Below are positions 42,035 to 50,999 of a stretch of 64,000 bases of DNA, in pieces (the stretch's first letter is position 1; the number at the start of each line of letters is the position of its first letter). The notes under the pieces are model-generated. The model searched no databases. It saw nothing but the letters and a program-made list of their open reading frames with translations, and was not told the DNA's origin. The translations under genes were made by a program, and so were the position numbers. Source of the DNA: CAXBDP01 sp963974465 (GTDB lineage: Bacteria > Bacteroidota > Bacteroidia > Cytophagales > Cyclobacteriaceae); NCBI GenBank assembly GCA_049340005.1, contig JBMPIY010000012.1, one strand, 5' to 3'.

Positions 42035-43978
42035 TTACTTGTAACTTCTTTGCGTCAATTTCACATTTTCGAACACAAGTTCTTCTTTATGCAATTCTTC
42101 TTCTATGTTGTCGCCTTTGTACTCCCATGCGGAAACAAAAGCAAAGTTTTCATCATCTCTTAGCGCTTCACCTTCCGGAGTCTGGTATTCCTCTCTAAAG
42201 TGGCCACCACAAGATTCGTTTCTACTTAATGCATCGGTTACCATCAACTCTCCTAATTCAAGGAAATCTGCCACACGGTTTGCTTTCTCGAGCGATTGGT
42301 TCAACTCTTCGTTTTCACCCATCACATTTACATTCTCCCAGAATTCAGCTCTCAGCTTTTGGATTTCCGACTTGGCAAAGGTTAATCCCTCAGCCGTACG
42401 CGCCATTCCACAATAGTCCCACATAATTTTGCCGAGCTTCTTATGGTAATAGTCTACTGACTTATCTCCTTTGATATTCAACAATTTGTTGATTCTGCCA
42501 TTTACTTCATCTTCCGCCTTTTTGAACTCAGGGTGGTCGGCAGAAACTTTATCGTATGGAAGGGTGGCTAAATAATCACCTACTGTGTATGGCGCTACAA
42601 AATAACCATCCGCAAGTCCCTGCATCAATGCAGAAGCTCCAAGTCTATTCGCACCATGATCTGAGAAGTTGGCTTCTCCTAAAGCGTATAAGCCTGGTAC
42701 GTTTGTCATCAGATTATAATCTACCCAAAGTCCGCCCATCGTATAGTGAACTGCAGGATAAATCATCATTGGTGTTTCGTATGGATTTTCACCGGTAATT
42801 TGCTGGTACATATCAAATAAGTTACCATACTTAGCTGCTACCAATTCCTTCGTATCACGCTTGATAGCGTCTCTGAAATCTAGATAAACAGCTTCACCAG
42901 TTTCATTTACTCCACGACCTTCGTCGCATACATATTTTGCATTTCGAGAAGCAACATCTCTAGGAACTAGGTTGCCAAACGAAGGATATTTTCTTTCTAG
43001 ATAATAATCTCTATCCTCCTCAGCGATGTCTCTTGGCTTAAGTTTGCCACTTCTAATTTGCTGAGCAAGCTCTACAGTTTTTGGAACCCAAACTCTACCA
43101 TCATTTCTCAATGACTCCGACATCAAAGTCAATTTGGACTGATGATCACCTGAAACTGGAATACAAGTAGGGTGAATTTGTGTGTAGCAAGGATTTCCGA
43201 AGAACGCACCTTTTTTATGTGCTCTCCAAGCAGCTGTCACATTTGATCCCATTGCATTGGTAGAAAGGAAGAAAACATTTCCATAACCACCAGTACAAAG
43301 CAATACAGCATGAGCTGAATGAGATTCGATAGCTCCAGTAATTAGATTTCTGGTTACAATACCTCTGGCTTTTCCATCGATAGTCACCAAATCAAGCATT
43401 TCTGTTCTTGGGTATAATTTCACTTTACCCGCAGCTACCTGACGGCTCAAAGCTGAATATGCACCCAATAGTAATTGCTGTCCAGTTTGGCCTCGAGCAT
43501 AAAATGTACGGCTTACTTGCGCACCCCCAAATGAGCGGTTGGAAAGCAATCCACCATAATCTCTTGCAAATGGAACACCTTGAGCCACACATTGGTCAAT
43601 GATATTTACAGAGACTTCTGCCAATCTGTAAACATTTCCCTCCCGCGCACGATAATCACCGCCTTTGATAGTATCGTAAAATAAACGGTATATACTATCA
43701 CCATCATTTTGGTAATTTTTGGCGGCATTTATACCACCTTGTGCTGCAATACTGTGTGCTCTTCTTGGGCTATCTTGAAAACAAAATGCTTTAACATTAT
43801 AACCTAATTCCGCCATAGAAGCTGCTGCAGATGCACCCGCCAAACCTGTTCCCACTACGATAATATCGTACTTCCTTTTATTGGCTGGGTTTACCAGCTT
43901 CATATTAAATTTATGCTTAGTCCACTTTTCGGCTAATGGACCTTCAGGGCTTTTAGAATTTAGTTTCATTGAGCTCAT
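42035..43978 (-). CDS. sdhA: Succinate dehydrogenase/fumarate reductase flavoprotein subunit
   Basis: A 647-aa flavoprotein that oxidises succinate. The FAD dinucleotide fold is IIVVGTGLAGASAAASMAELG at about 39-59, the covalently flavinylated His is H75 (RRAHSIAAQGG), and the active-site region is HPTCIPVSGDH. The C-terminus carries ESCGGHFREEYQTPEG. Length and order match the non-classical (Bacteroides/Wolinella-like) enzyme. It lies between sdhC and sdhB, with 28 and 59 bp gaps. The ORF could also start at the second Met, 9 bases later. Confidence 0.96.
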   Translation of the reverse strand: MSSMKLNSKSPEGPLAEKWTKHKFNMKLVNPANKRKYDIIVVGTGLAGASAAASMAELGYNVKAFCFQDSPRRAHSIAAQGGINAAKNYQNDGDSIYRLFYDTIKGGDYRAREGNVYRLAEVSVNIIDQCVAQGVPFARDYGGLLSNRSFGGAQVSRTFYARGQTGQQLLLGAYSALSRQVAAGKVKLYPRTEMLDLVTIDGKARGIVTRNLITGAIESHSAHAVLLCTGGYGNVFFLSTNAMGSNVTAAWRAHKKGAFFGNPCYTQIHPTCIPVSGDHQSKLTLMSESLRNDGRVWVPKTVELAQQIRSGKLKPRDIAEEDRDYYLERKYPSFGNLVPRDVASRNAKYVCDEGRGVNETGEAVYLDFRDAIKRDTKELVAAKYGNLFDMYQQITGENPYETPMMIYPAVHYTMGGLWVDYNLMTNVPGLYALGEANFSDHGANRLGASALMQGLADGYFVAPYTVGDYLATLPYDKVSADHPEFKKAEDEVNGRINKLLNIKGDKSVDYYHKKLGKIMWDYCGMARTAEGLTFAKSEIQKLRAEFWENVNVMGENEELNQSLEKANRVADFLELGELMVTDALSRNESCGGHFREEYQTPEGEALRDDENFAFVSAWEYKGDNIEEELHKEELVFENVKLTQRSYK

Positions 43979-44006
43979 ATTTTGTTCAGTTTCCTAACCA
44001 GCTGTA

Positions 44007-44684
44007 TCAAGCTAAGGTTTTAATAAAAAGAAAAATCGGGATGATTGCGAAACCAATCGGAATCAATATTGAAATAAGTAATCCCAATTTGCTAATTAGC
44101 GGAGAATATTTCGGGTGATTCCATCCCAATGTTTGAAAAGCACTTGCAAAACCATGTGCTAAGTGAAAAGCCAAACCGACCATAGATACTACATACAATA
44201 GCACATATAGCGGCTGAGCAAATGCTGCTGTTACTACTGAGTATAAATCCTTATTACCGTTCATATCAACGCCGATTTCTCCCCAGTGCATTTCGTACCA
44301 GAAATTACGCAAATGAATTACCAAGAAAATCAAAATGATCGTACCCAATAAACCCATGTTGCGGGAGTTCCAACTCACTTTGGACGAAGGCGAATTCTTT
44401 GCATATTTTACAGGTCTTGCACTTTTATTCTTGCTTGTAAGAATGATAGAATAAATCACGTGAAGCAAAATACCAGTGTACAAAATGTAAGAAGCTGCCT
44501 TAATCAAAGGGTTAGTAGTCATGAACTTTGCATACGCATTGAAGGCCTCGCCTTCATCATTCATAAGCAACTGAAAATTACCCGATAGGTGGACGATTAG
44601 AAAAGTAACTAAAAAAAGCCCTGTTAGAGCCATTAAAAGTTTTCGTCCCAGTGTACTTGAAAGTGTTTCTGTTAACCAGCTCAT
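44007..44684 (-). CDS. sdhC: Succinate dehydrogenase cytochrome b subunit
   Basis: A 225-aa membrane anchor of the single-subunit di-haem b558 type, with five hydrophobic helices. Candidate haem ligands are the His in FLIVHLSGNFQLL, HVIYSII, HLRNFWYEMHWG and LAFHLAHGFASAFQTLGWNHP. This subunit exchanges electrons with menaquinone, which fits the menA gene in this window. It is first in the operon; I see no clear TAnnTTTG box in the 120 bases upstream. Confidence 0.92.
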   Translation of the reverse strand: MSWLTETLSSTLGRKLLMALTGLFLVTFLIVHLSGNFQLLMNDEGEAFNAYAKFMTTNPLIKAASYILYTGILLHVIYSIILTSKNKSARPVKYAKNSPSSKVSWNSRNMGLLGTIILIFLVIHLRNFWYEMHWGEIGVDMNGNKDLYSVVTAAFAQPLYVLLYVVSMVGLAFHLAHGFASAFQTLGWNHPKYSPLISKLGLLISILIPIGFAIIPIFLFIKTLA

Positions 44685-44893
44685 TATTTACTATAGATTT
44701 AGATATATCTTAATTAATAGGAATCCAAAGGTACATTCGGAACTATTAAGGTGCAATCCGTCTGTATCAATTTAGAAATTCTATAAATACTAATTGTGTC
44801 TTCGAAGCTGGGCTTCTATCCAATATTTCAATTAGTAGAATAAATTGCCCGATTAGCAAGCAATTTTTCTTATTTATAAACATCTTTGCAAAG

Positions 44894-44912
44894 AACAGTT
44901 CTGTAAACTGTT
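44894..44912. repeat. Inverted repeat AACAGTT-N5-AACTGTT
   Basis: Seven perfect pairs around a 5-base centre, 60 bp upstream of the T9SS protein ATG. The left arm is itself part of AGAACAGTTCT. It could be an operator or a leader hairpin; no function is assigned. Confidence 0.3.
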
Positions 44913-44972
44913 TGTTTATTTTTCCGTTTGATTTACGGAAGTTATATATTTAGTGATTCTAAATTTTTCTAC

Positions 44973-47762
44973 ATGAAGCGCCAACTTGGGCTCAGCTTAT
45001 TCTTCTTAATCATCAGCTTTTTTAGTTTTTTAAAAGTTGAAGCTACACATATTAGAGCTGGAGAAATTATTGCCACCCGCCTGCCGGGACCTACACTTAC
45101 TTACCGTATTACAGTAATTGCTTACAGAGATACTGGATCGCCCGTACCTTTTGGAGCGGGAAATCTGAATTTCGGCGATGGTAGAATAGTTAACCTTGAA
45201 CAAGCTAGCCAAATTGCAGGAAACTCATTCGTACGAACGGATCTTGGAAATAGTGTTGAATCTAATATTGTAACAATAATTCACACCTTTCAAGGAGCTG
45301 GTTTTTATACGATCAGTTATGCCGAAGATTTTAGAAATGAATTTGTTCTTAACATGACTGAATCTGTTACTACTCCTTTTTATGTAGAAACACAGTTATT
45401 GGTCGACCCTTTCCTTACTGTAACAAATACACCGGAGTTACTTGTACCACCTGTTGATAGAGGCTGTACAAATGTGAGATTTATTCACAATCCTGGGGCA
45501 TTCGATTTAGACGGTGATAGTATAGCCTATAAGTTAGTAGTACCTAAGCAAACAAGAACGCGGGAGGTAAATGGCTATAGACCTCCAAACGATCCTGTAT
45601 TTGGAGGAACTACGCAAGATGGCACAGGCGCTCCGACTTTTGCCCTCGATTCAATTACAGGCGATTTAATATGGGATAGTCCAGGTACTACTGGAGAATA
45701 CAACGTGGCATTTATTGTAGAGGAATGGCGAAGAATAAACGGTGAATTTGTTCGAATAGGATATGTAACTCGAGATTTGCAAATCATCATTGAAGATTGT
45801 GATAATGATCCACCAGATGTTCAAATACCACAAGATATTTGCGTAGTTGCAGGAACGCTAATCACCGAAGAAATCTTAGGTATTGATCCAAATGGAGATC
45901 CAATATTGCTAGAAAGCTTTGCAGGTATATATGATATTGGTAGTGGTTCGGCGACCTTCTCTCCTATTACTGATGACTTCCGTCCTAGCCCCGCATCTGG
46001 CACATTCACTTGGCAAACCGACTGTAGCCATGTAAGACAACGGCCTTATCAAGTTCAATTCAAAGTGACAGATGACCCACAATCAGGTCCAAACTTGGTG
46101 AATATCAAAACTTGGAACATCACCGTGATTGCTCCTGCACCAGAGCTACAATCTGTGGTTCAAAGCCCAGGCAAAGTCGTAGATTTAGAATGGGATCCAT
46201 ACGATTGCTTTGCAAATGCAGAAAGCTTAGAGATTTACCGTCGTATTGGAAGCAATCCTTACGAACCGGATGAGTGCGAAACTGGAATTAGATCAGGATA
46301 CGAATTAATAGGCTCGGTAGATCCTTCCGATACAGCTTTCACCGATGATACTTTCTCTAATGGGCCAGTAGTTGGCAATATGTATTGTTACAGAATCTTT
46401 GCTAGATTCCCTCAACCTGGAGGTGGCGAAAGTATTGTTTCTAGGGAAATATGTACCATGATTAATGTGGATGTGCCTATCCTTACCAATGTAGATGTAA
46501 GAGAAACGGATAGTAGCAATGGCCAGATTTTCGTGAAGTGGACCAGCCCTTTCGAAATTGATGTAGAAAGATTCCCTCCTCCATTTACTTACGAATTGTA
46601 CAGACTAGAAAACCTAGAAGGTGAAAGCAATAAAACTTTAGTAACATCCACACAGGATACAGTCTTTTTAGACACAAACCTGAATACTGAGGACTTAGCT
46701 TATCGTTATCAAGTCAATTTGCTTACCAGTGAAAATGAGCTTTTAGATTCATCAAGTATAGCTTCAAGCGTAAGACTTACAGCAAGTCAAAGCACCAATC
46801 TAATTAACCTTACTTGGGAGTATAATGTATCATGGAACAATGAAACAGAAGATTTTCCATACCACTATATATACCGAAATAAAATTAACCCGAATGATCC
46901 TGATGCATTTGTACTAATTGATAGTGTGAATGTATTGACTGGTGGTTTAGAGTATACGGATTCCAATGACCAAGGAAGAGAGTTAATTCCTGATGAAATT
47001 TATTGCTACTTTGTTTCTACTCAAGGGACTTACGATATGGAAGAAATCCCACGTCCTTTAATTAACAACTCTCAAATTGCTTGTCAAACGCCAAAAGACA
47101 TTACAGCTCCTTGTGCGCCAGTTTTGGAATTGACAACTCCAGATTGCGAAGAGTTCTTTGCTGATAAAGAATGTGGATACAGAGGTGATTTCTTTAACTC
47201 CTTTAGTTGGACTCCTACCATTAGTGAAGAATGTGAGGATGATATAGTTTCTTTCAAAATATACTTCTCGAGTACTGGGCCTGATGGAGATTTCCAAGAA
47301 ATTGCTACTGTTCCTGCTGAAGATAGGGAATTCATCCATGAGCAATTAGCTTCATTTGAAGGTTGCTATGTAATCACCGCGATTGATGAGGCTGGAAATG
47401 AAAGTGAATTTAGCAATGTGATCTGCAATGAAAATTGCCCACAATACGATTTGCCAAATGTATTTACACCAAATGGCGATGGCTCAAATGATACCTTCAG
47501 AGCAATAGGTAATCCATTATCTGCATGTCCTCGGTTTGTGGAATCTGTAAGAGTTAAAATAGTCAATCGTTGGGGCATGGAAGTATTCTCATATCAGTCG
47601 AATACTGCCGAAGGGATATTCATAAACTGGGATGGTAGAGACATGGATGGAAATGAATTGCCAGCCGGCACGTACTATTACCAAGGTGAAGTTACGTTCA
47701 TGACCAACGACCCAAGTCAAAGAAGCCGCGAGCTAAAAGGCTGGGTGCAAATGATGCGCTAA
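44973..47762 (+). CDS. Large secreted protein with T9SS type B (gliding) C-terminal sorting domain
   Basis: A 929-aa exported protein. I start at ATG 44973, which gives a signal peptide (MKRQLGLSLFFLIISFFSFLKVEA, before THIRAG). The body has beta-rich repeats: an N-terminal cadherin/PKD-like stretch, and several fibronectin-III-like domains in the second half (LTNVDVRETDSSNGQIFVKWTSP, NLINLTWEYNVSWNN). The last ~90 residues form the CHU_C/type B sorting domain: NVFTPNGDGSNDTF, VKIVNRWGMEVF, WDGRDMDGNELPAGTYYY. It should be exported by the type IX system and is probably an adhesin-like surface protein. The stop overlaps the DCC gene start (TAATG). Confidence 0.88.
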   Translation: MKRQLGLSLFFLIISFFSFLKVEATHIRAGEIIATRLPGPTLTYRITVIAYRDTGSPVPFGAGNLNFGDGRIVNLEQASQIAGNSFVRTDLGNSVESNIVTIIHTFQGAGFYTISYAEDFRNEFVLNMTESVTTPFYVETQLLVDPFLTVTNTPELLVPPVDRGCTNVRFIHNPGAFDLDGDSIAYKLVVPKQTRTREVNGYRPPNDPVFGGTTQDGTGAPTFALDSITGDLIWDSPGTTGEYNVAFIVEEWRRINGEFVRIGYVTRDLQIIIEDCDNDPPDVQIPQDICVVAGTLITEEILGIDPNGDPILLESFAGIYDIGSGSATFSPITDDFRPSPASGTFTWQTDCSHVRQRPYQVQFKVTDDPQSGPNLVNIKTWNITVIAPAPELQSVVQSPGKVVDLEWDPYDCFANAESLEIYRRIGSNPYEPDECETGIRSGYELIGSVDPSDTAFTDDTFSNGPVVGNMYCYRIFARFPQPGGGESIVSREICTMINVDVPILTNVDVRETDSSNGQIFVKWTSPFEIDVERFPPPFTYELYRLENLEGESNKTLVTSTQDTVFLDTNLNTEDLAYRYQVNLLTSENELLDSSSIASSVRLTASQSTNLINLTWEYNVSWNNETEDFPYHYIYRNKINPNDPDAFVLIDSVNVLTGGLEYTDSNDQGRELIPDEIYCYFVSTQGTYDMEEIPRPLINNSQIACQTPKDITAPCAPVLELTTPDCEEFFADKECGYRGDFFNSFSWTPTISEECEDDIVSFKIYFSSTGPDGDFQEIATVPAEDREFIHEQLASFEGCYVITAIDEAGNESEFSNVICNENCPQYDLPNVFTPNGDGSNDTFRAIGNPLSACPRFVESVRVKIVNRWGMEVFSYQSNTAEGIFINWDGRDMDGNELPAGTYYYQGEVTFMTNDPSQRSRELKGWVQMMR

Positions 47763-48157
47763 TGGAAAAGCAAATCATTCTCTTTGATGGGGTTTGTAAT
47801 CTTTGCAATAGGTTTGTGAATTTTGTGATCGACTACGACAAAAAGAAATATTTTAAAATGGGTGCCCTTCAATCTGATGAAGGGCAATCTATTTTAAAAG
47901 AGAGAGGACTTGAACATTTAGGCATCAATAGTGTGGTTTTAATCACTCCAGACAATTATTACAAAGAAAGTAGAGCTGCCTTAGAGATTTTGAAAAAATT
48001 GAATGGCATCTGGCCAATACTCTATATTTTCATTATCCTCCCGCCTTTTCTACGAGACGGTGTGTATAGATGGATAGCTACAAATCGCTACAGCTGGTTT
48101 GGCAAATCAGATTCCTGTCGCATGCCTTCTCCCGAAATTAAAGATCGGTTCATTTAA
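47762..48157 (+). CDS. DCC-family thiol-disulfide oxidoreductase (DUF393)
   Basis: A 131-aa thioredoxin-like DUF393 protein with the signature FDGVCNLCNRFVNFV (DxxCxxC) at about 9-23, then a hydrophobic C-terminal stretch (WPILYIFIILPPFLRDGVYRWIATNRYSWFG) typical of the family. The CxxC pair suggests disulfide exchange; substrates are unknown. The start codon overlaps the stop of the T9SS protein, so the pair is translationally coupled, which is an odd combination. fabD follows 47 bp later. Confidence 0.88.
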   Translation: MEKQIILFDGVCNLCNRFVNFVIDYDKKKYFKMGALQSDEGQSILKERGLEHLGINSVVLITPDNYYKESRAALEILKKLNGIWPILYIFIILPPFLRDGVYRWIATNRYSWFGKSDSCRMPSPEIKDRFI

Positions 48158-48204
48158 CCATCTTGAAATAATTCCTAATTTCGTTTTTCATTAACCTCTA
48201 TAAC

Positions 48205-49089
48205 ATGAGTAAAGCATATATTTTCCCTGGGCAAGGTTCCCAGTTCCCAGGTATGGGCAAAGACCTATATGACAGCAACGATAAAGCACGAAAGTTTTTC
48301 GAAGATGCCAATGACATCCTTGGTTTTAAGATTACCGATGTAATGTTTCATGGCACTGCTGAAGAACTAAAAAGCACTAATGTAACACAGCCTGCTGTAT
48401 TTCTCCATTCTGTAATTCTGGCTTTATGTAAGGAAAATGACCAACCCGATATGGTTGCAGGACATTCATTAGGCGAGTTCTCTGCATTAGTTGCCAACCG
48501 TACTTTGACATTTGAAGATGCGCTGAAATTGGTAGCAAAACGAGCTGATGCGATGCAAAAAGCCTGTGAAATTGAGCCTAGCACTATGGCGGCTGTATTG
48601 GGAATGGACGATGTAAGAGTAGCCCTTATTTGTGAAGCTGTGCAAAGTGGCACGGTGGTTCCAGCAAATTATAATTGCCCTGGACAATTGGTGATTTCCG
48701 GTGCACAAGCTGCAGTTGAAGAAGCTTGCGAAAAATTGAAAGAAGCAGGTGCAAAACGTGCACTTATATTGCCAGTAGGTGGCGCATTCCACTCTCCATT
48801 GATGGAACCGGCGCGGGAGGAATTAGAAAAGGCTATCCGAAATACTAAATTCAACGAGCCTATTTGTCCGATTTACCAAAATGTAGATGCTATGCCATGG
48901 ACAGACGTTCACAAAATACAAGAGAACCTCATATCCCAACTTACATTTCCTGTAAAATGGACACACACCATTCTCAATATGGTTTCTGATGGTTGCACAG
49001 ATTTCTATGAATCTGGTCCGGGAAAAGTGTTACAAGGACTTGTTCGCAAAATCCATAATGAAGCAAATGCAAGTAGCTTAGAACTTTAA
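48205..49089 (+). CDS. fabD: Malonyl-CoA:acyl-carrier-protein transacylase
   Basis: A 294-aa enzyme that moves malonyl from CoA to ACP in fatty-acid synthesis. The GQGSQFPGMGKDL N-terminus, the nucleophile S88 in VAGHSLGEFSALV, the Arg region KRADAMQ, the His block VGGAFHSPLM and QLTFPVKW mark FabD. The length is normal. A TAATTTCG box, one mismatch from the -7 consensus, lies about 20 bases before the start. It is followed by a strong terminator. No other fab gene is adjacent. Confidence 0.95.
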   Translation: MSKAYIFPGQGSQFPGMGKDLYDSNDKARKFFEDANDILGFKITDVMFHGTAEELKSTNVTQPAVFLHSVILALCKENDQPDMVAGHSLGEFSALVANRTLTFEDALKLVAKRADAMQKACEIEPSTMAAVLGMDDVRVALICEAVQSGTVVPANYNCPGQLVISGAQAAVEEACEKLKEAGAKRALILPVGGAFHSPLMEPAREELEKAIRNTKFNEPICPIYQNVDAMPWTDVHKIQENLISQLTFPVKWTHTILNMVSDGCTDFYESGPGKVLQGLVRKIHNEANASSLEL

Positions 49090-49095
49090 AACGAT

Positions 49096-49125
49096 AAAAG
49101 CCCAATCTGATTTGGGCTTTTATTT
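49096..49125 (+). terminator. Terminator of fabD
   Basis: AAAAGCCCAA (49096-49105) pairs perfectly with TTGGGCTTTT (49112-49121), followed by T's. Confidence 0.88.
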
Positions 49126-49143
49126 TTGAATAAAAATTGAAAT

Positions 49144-50853
49144 TTAGGTTTTACTAGTATTCGGCATTATGCTTTGAAGTAGAATGCCAATAACTACTAC
49201 CAGAATACAGCCGATTGCATTGTACCATAAGAAACCAATTGATACCACTTCAATGGTTGTTAAATAATGAAGCGTTGCAATACTTAATTGGGAAATAATA
49301 GCTGCCAAAAATACTGCGTGGCTTTTTACATATTTCACGTAAAATGCCACAACAAAAATCCCAAGTATGGTTCCGTAAATTAGTGAACCTAAAAGATTTA
49401 CTGCTTGAATCAAATTCTCAAACAAGCTCAAGTATGTGGCAAAAAGGATGGCAATTAATCCCCAAAGAAATGTGAATAATTTGCTAGACATCACATAATG
49501 CCCATCTGATTCATTCTTTCGGATAGTTCGCTTATAAATATCAACTGTAGTGGTAGAAGCCAAGGCATTTAATTCGCTGGCTGTAGAAGACATTGCCGCT
49601 GAGAAAATTACAGCAAACAATAAACCCACTAAGCCAATTGGTAGATTGTTCATCACAAAAGACATAAATACATAATCCTTGTCATTGGTTTCGGCATCAG
49701 GGTCATTCTGCTTGATAAGAGCTGCCACATCACCGTGGATCACTTTTCCTTCTTCTTCAAGCGCCAATGCTCTATTCTTAAACAGCTCAATAGAAACCTC
49801 ATCCTTATCGCGGACAGCTTGGCTCAAATCAAAAATCGTCCTTTCCTTCTCGGTAAATACCGCTGTATGTGCATTTCTCAATTCTTGCAATTCATCAGCA
49901 TATTCTGATTGCTCCAGTTTCTCTACTTGCACCTGATTGAAAAATACGGGAGGTTCATTGAACTGGAAAAACACAAAAACCATCACTCCAATAAATAGAA
50001 TGATAAACTGCATAGGTACTTTCAAAAGGCCATTCATCATTAAGCCTAATCTGCCTTCTTTTAAAGATCTTCCGGATAAATATCGCTGGACTTGAGACTG
50101 ATCGGTACCAAAATAGGAAAGGAATAAAAAGAGTGCTCCAGTGATACCTGACCAGAAATTATAACGGTCACTCAAATCAAATGTAAAATCAACCACATCT
50201 AGCTTTCCCATCTTTCCTGCTACATGCAGTGCATCAGTGAAATTAATGTTGTCCGGCAAATATCTAATCACAAATATTCCAGCTAGGATCATCCCTCCCA
50301 TCATCACTGCCATTTGCTGCTTTTGGGTCACGCTTACGGCCTTTGTGCCACCGGAAACTGTGTAGATTATAACCAAAGCTCCAATCACCAGATTGGTTCC
50401 TCCAAGGCTCCAACCCATAAGGGTAGAAAGTATAATAGATGGAGCATAGATAGTAATACCAGCTGCCAAACCGCGCTGAATTAGGAATAATCCACCCGCC
50501 AATAACCGAGTTTTTAGATCGAAGCGACTTTCTAAATATTCATAAGCGGTGTATACTTTTAGCTTATAAAAAATAGGAACGAAAGTGACACTGAGAATAA
50601 TCATTGCCAAGGGCAAGCCAAAATAGAACTGGATAAAACGCATTCCATCTGCGTATGCTTGCCCTGGAGTGGACAAAAAAGTAATGGCACTCGCTTGAGT
50701 TGCCATTATTGATAATCCAATTGTCCACCATTTCAAATCACTATCTCCCTTCAGATAGCCCTCCATACTTTTTTTGCCCCTCGTGCGATACACACCGTAA
50801 GCCACAATACATCCTAAAGTTCCAAAGAGTACGATCCAGTCAATAGTGCTCAT
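49144..50853 (-). CDS. Sodium:solute symporter (SSS family) with a hydrophilic insertion
   Basis: A 569-aa symporter with about 13 membrane helices. Family marks are the early helix VLFGTLGCIVAYGVYRTRGK, the MATQASAITFLSTPGQAY and YFGTDQSQVQRYLSGRS segments, and FAVIFSAAMSSTASELNALAS. Between helices it holds a charged, coiled-coil-like insertion of about 95 residues (VFFNQVQVEKLEQSEYADEL to DPDAETNDKDY). I start at ATG 50853 because the stop of the small upstream gene overlaps it (ATGA); 50919 would overlap that gene further. It lies downstream of PIG-L and the 49-aa gene, so it may import a sugar or amino-sugar released by PIG-L. Confidence 0.87.
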   Translation of the reverse strand: MSTIDWIVLFGTLGCIVAYGVYRTRGKKSMEGYLKGDSDLKWWTIGLSIMATQASAITFLSTPGQAYADGMRFIQFYFGLPLAMIILSVTFVPIFYKLKVYTAYEYLESRFDLKTRLLAGGLFLIQRGLAAGITIYAPSIILSTLMGWSLGGTNLVIGALVIIYTVSGGTKAVSVTQKQQMAVMMGGMILAGIFVIRYLPDNINFTDALHVAGKMGKLDVVDFTFDLSDRYNFWSGITGALFLFLSYFGTDQSQVQRYLSGRSLKEGRLGLMMNGLLKVPMQFIILFIGVMVFVFFQFNEPPVFFNQVQVEKLEQSEYADELQELRNAHTAVFTEKERTIFDLSQAVRDKDEVSIELFKNRALALEEEGKVIHGDVAALIKQNDPDAETNDKDYVFMSFVMNNLPIGLVGLLFAVIFSAAMSSTASELNALASTTTVDIYKRTIRKNESDGHYVMSSKLFTFLWGLIAILFATYLSLFENLIQAVNLLGSLIYGTILGIFVVAFYVKYVKSHAVFLAAIISQLSIATLHYLTTIEVVSIGFLWYNAIGCILVVVIGILLQSIMPNTSKT

Positions 50854-50999
50854 GAATAATATTTGGTAAACCAATAAAACAATAAGATTAATACTGCCAG
50901 CACAATCATAATAAACCAATACCAGCCGCTCCAGCTTTTGAAAACTGGAATATCATCTTCATTATATTCTTTCGGGTTTTTGCTAGGGATTTTCTTCAT
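50850..50999 (-). CDS. Small single-helix membrane protein, 49 aa
   Basis: Frame from ATG 50999 to TGA at 50850: charged N-terminus, then WSGWYWFIMIVLAVLILLFY as one membrane helix and a short tail (WFTKYYS). It overlaps the PIG-L stop by 17 bases at its start and shares ATGA with the symporter start at its end. Both overlaps imply translational coupling and conservation in this operon. I infer a small accessory subunit of the symporter. It is too short to be caught by usual cut-offs. Confidence 0.8.
   Translation of the reverse strand: MKKIPSKNPKEYNEDDIPVFKSWSGWYWFIMIVLAVLILLFYWFTKYYS

Noticed and set aside
44894..44912. Inverted repeat as a terminator for the sdh side
   Set aside because: There is no T tail and no gene ends nearby; left as an unassigned repeat.
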